Positions 41,258 to 41,843 of a DNA stretch of 41,843 bases are shown here, one piece after another. The stretch spans positions 1 to 41,843 of the forward strand of contig DATKLX010000012.1 in NCBI GenBank assembly GCA_035542155.1, given 5' to 3'. The stretch is from DATKLX01 sp035542155 (GTDB lineage Bacteria; Chloroflexota; Anaerolineae; Anaerolineales; Anaerolineaceae). Every line of letters starts with the position of its first letter. Within the stretch, counting starts at the first letter, position 1. Under the pieces are notes generated by a model. That model did no database searches and had not been told where the DNA came from. It was given only the letters and a program-made list of their open reading frames with translations. A program made the translations under genes and the position numbers.

Positions 41258-41843
41258 TCACTCATTTTGCGCCAGCACAGTGTTGATCATCACGTCCAGC
41301 GCGGCGTAGAGGGTGCGCACACCCTTCGCCGGGACTTTGGCGACGACCGTGCAGTCCCTGGTAGTCGGTGACGATATTGGCGCCGTAGAAGCCGCCGCGC
41401 GCCAAGGAAAAGCATTCTTCGATCGTCCGGTAAGAAGCCATCGTCGAGTGGAGCGGGTTGCCGTGCGAGGAGGGGGTGCCGTCGATCGCGCCCGATAGCA
41501 TGATGTCCACCCCCTGCTGGCCGGCGAGACGGTTGAAGTCGAGATATTCCATATCCAGGCAGTTGGTGGAGGCCAGCTTCCCATAGGGCGTCTCGATGGC
41601 GTCGATCACCCGCGGCCCGCGCAGCACGTGATCGCTTTCGGGTCCGACGAGCAGATTGTGCTTGACATACTGGTAGGCGATTTCGCCCCGCGGAGTGAAC
41701 ATGACCGATTTATTGACCCACTCCGTCTCCGGGGCGGGGCATTTGGCGACGTCGGGCTCTTTCACAACCAGCGGAAAGACCAGGGTGGATTGGCCGGGTA
41801 GATTCGAGTCGAAACCAACCGGAACTTTTCGGGAAATCGGGCG
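41258..41843 (-). pseudogene. Carbon-nitrogen hydrolase (nitrilase/Lnt-like), 5' cut and frameshifted
   Basis: One frame is open from the window end down through PVGFDSNLPGQSTLVFPL, KHNLLVGPESDHVLRG (with the family lysine), STNCLDMEYLDFNRLAGQQG (catalytic cysteine NC) and GGFYGANIVTDYQG. At about 41346-41360 the similarity moves to the next frame, which continues TVVAKVPAKGVRTLYAALDV to a TGA at 41258. One extra base near GGACTGCACG would explain this, giving a DYQGRTVAKVP-like join. It is either a real frameshift, that is a broken gene, or a sequencing error. The family splits amide or nitrile bonds or, in Lnt, acylates lipoproteins. The N-terminal part and catalytic Glu lie outside the window. 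Confidence 0.65.

Overview
This is a GC-rich, gene-dense bacterial window. Its gene content points to Chloroflexota, probably an Anaerolineae-like lineage. The pointers are a BTAD/STAND/WD40 giant regulator, a MalT-type LuxR regulator carrying a repeat-derived insertion, fused purine and pyrimidine enzymes, and short dispersed intergenic repeats. The taxon is an inference. No tRNA, rRNA, CRISPR array, transposase or phage gene was seen.

Layout. 1-63 is the 3' tail of an unrecognised gene. 64-486 is non-coding and holds a promoter set directly against an intrinsic terminator, a bulged hairpin and an extended -10 promoter. 487-4848 encodes a 1453-residue regulator: winged helix, BTAD, nSTAND1 ATPase, one membrane helix and 15 WD40 repeats. 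4861-6276 (-) is a sugar-type solute-binding lipoprotein without transporter partners. 6480-11157 (-) is a pyrimidine operon transcribed pyrC-pyrB-pyrFE-pyrD. 11158-11580 is a divergent control region. 11581-24159 (+) is a nine-gene purine operon, purL-purQ-purC-purE-purF-purDM-purN-purH-guaB. The last part (24211-41843) is a mixed region: an AI-2E family membrane protein, lipoate-protein ligase, GpsA (-), a CPA1 antiporter, a PhnD-like binding protein, then a methyltransferase, a CocE-type hydrolase and a 69-residue protein (all -). These are followed by a MalT-like LuxR regulator with a two-component pair, two small proteins plus an acyltransferase, bacterioferritin (-), and a frameshifted carbon-nitrogen hydrolase cut by the window end.

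How the genes work together. The two divergent operons supply most of de novo pyrimidine and purine synthesis. Carbamoyl-phosphate synthase (carAB), purB and guaA are not in the window. Several enzymes have layouts better known from eukaryotes. PyrC and PyrB closely resemble the DHO and ATC domains of CAD and occur in the same order. PurE is the PAICS-type class II AIR carboxylase next to purC, so PurK should not be needed. PurD-PurM are fused and followed by purN, as in metazoan GART. PyrF-PyrE form an inverted UMP synthase.

The most interesting regulatory signal is in front of pyrC. A consensus promoter abuts a 55-codon leader ORF that runs through a strong intrinsic terminator, and its stop codon overlaps the pyrC start codon. 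This resembles translation-coupled attenuation of the E. coli pyrBI type.
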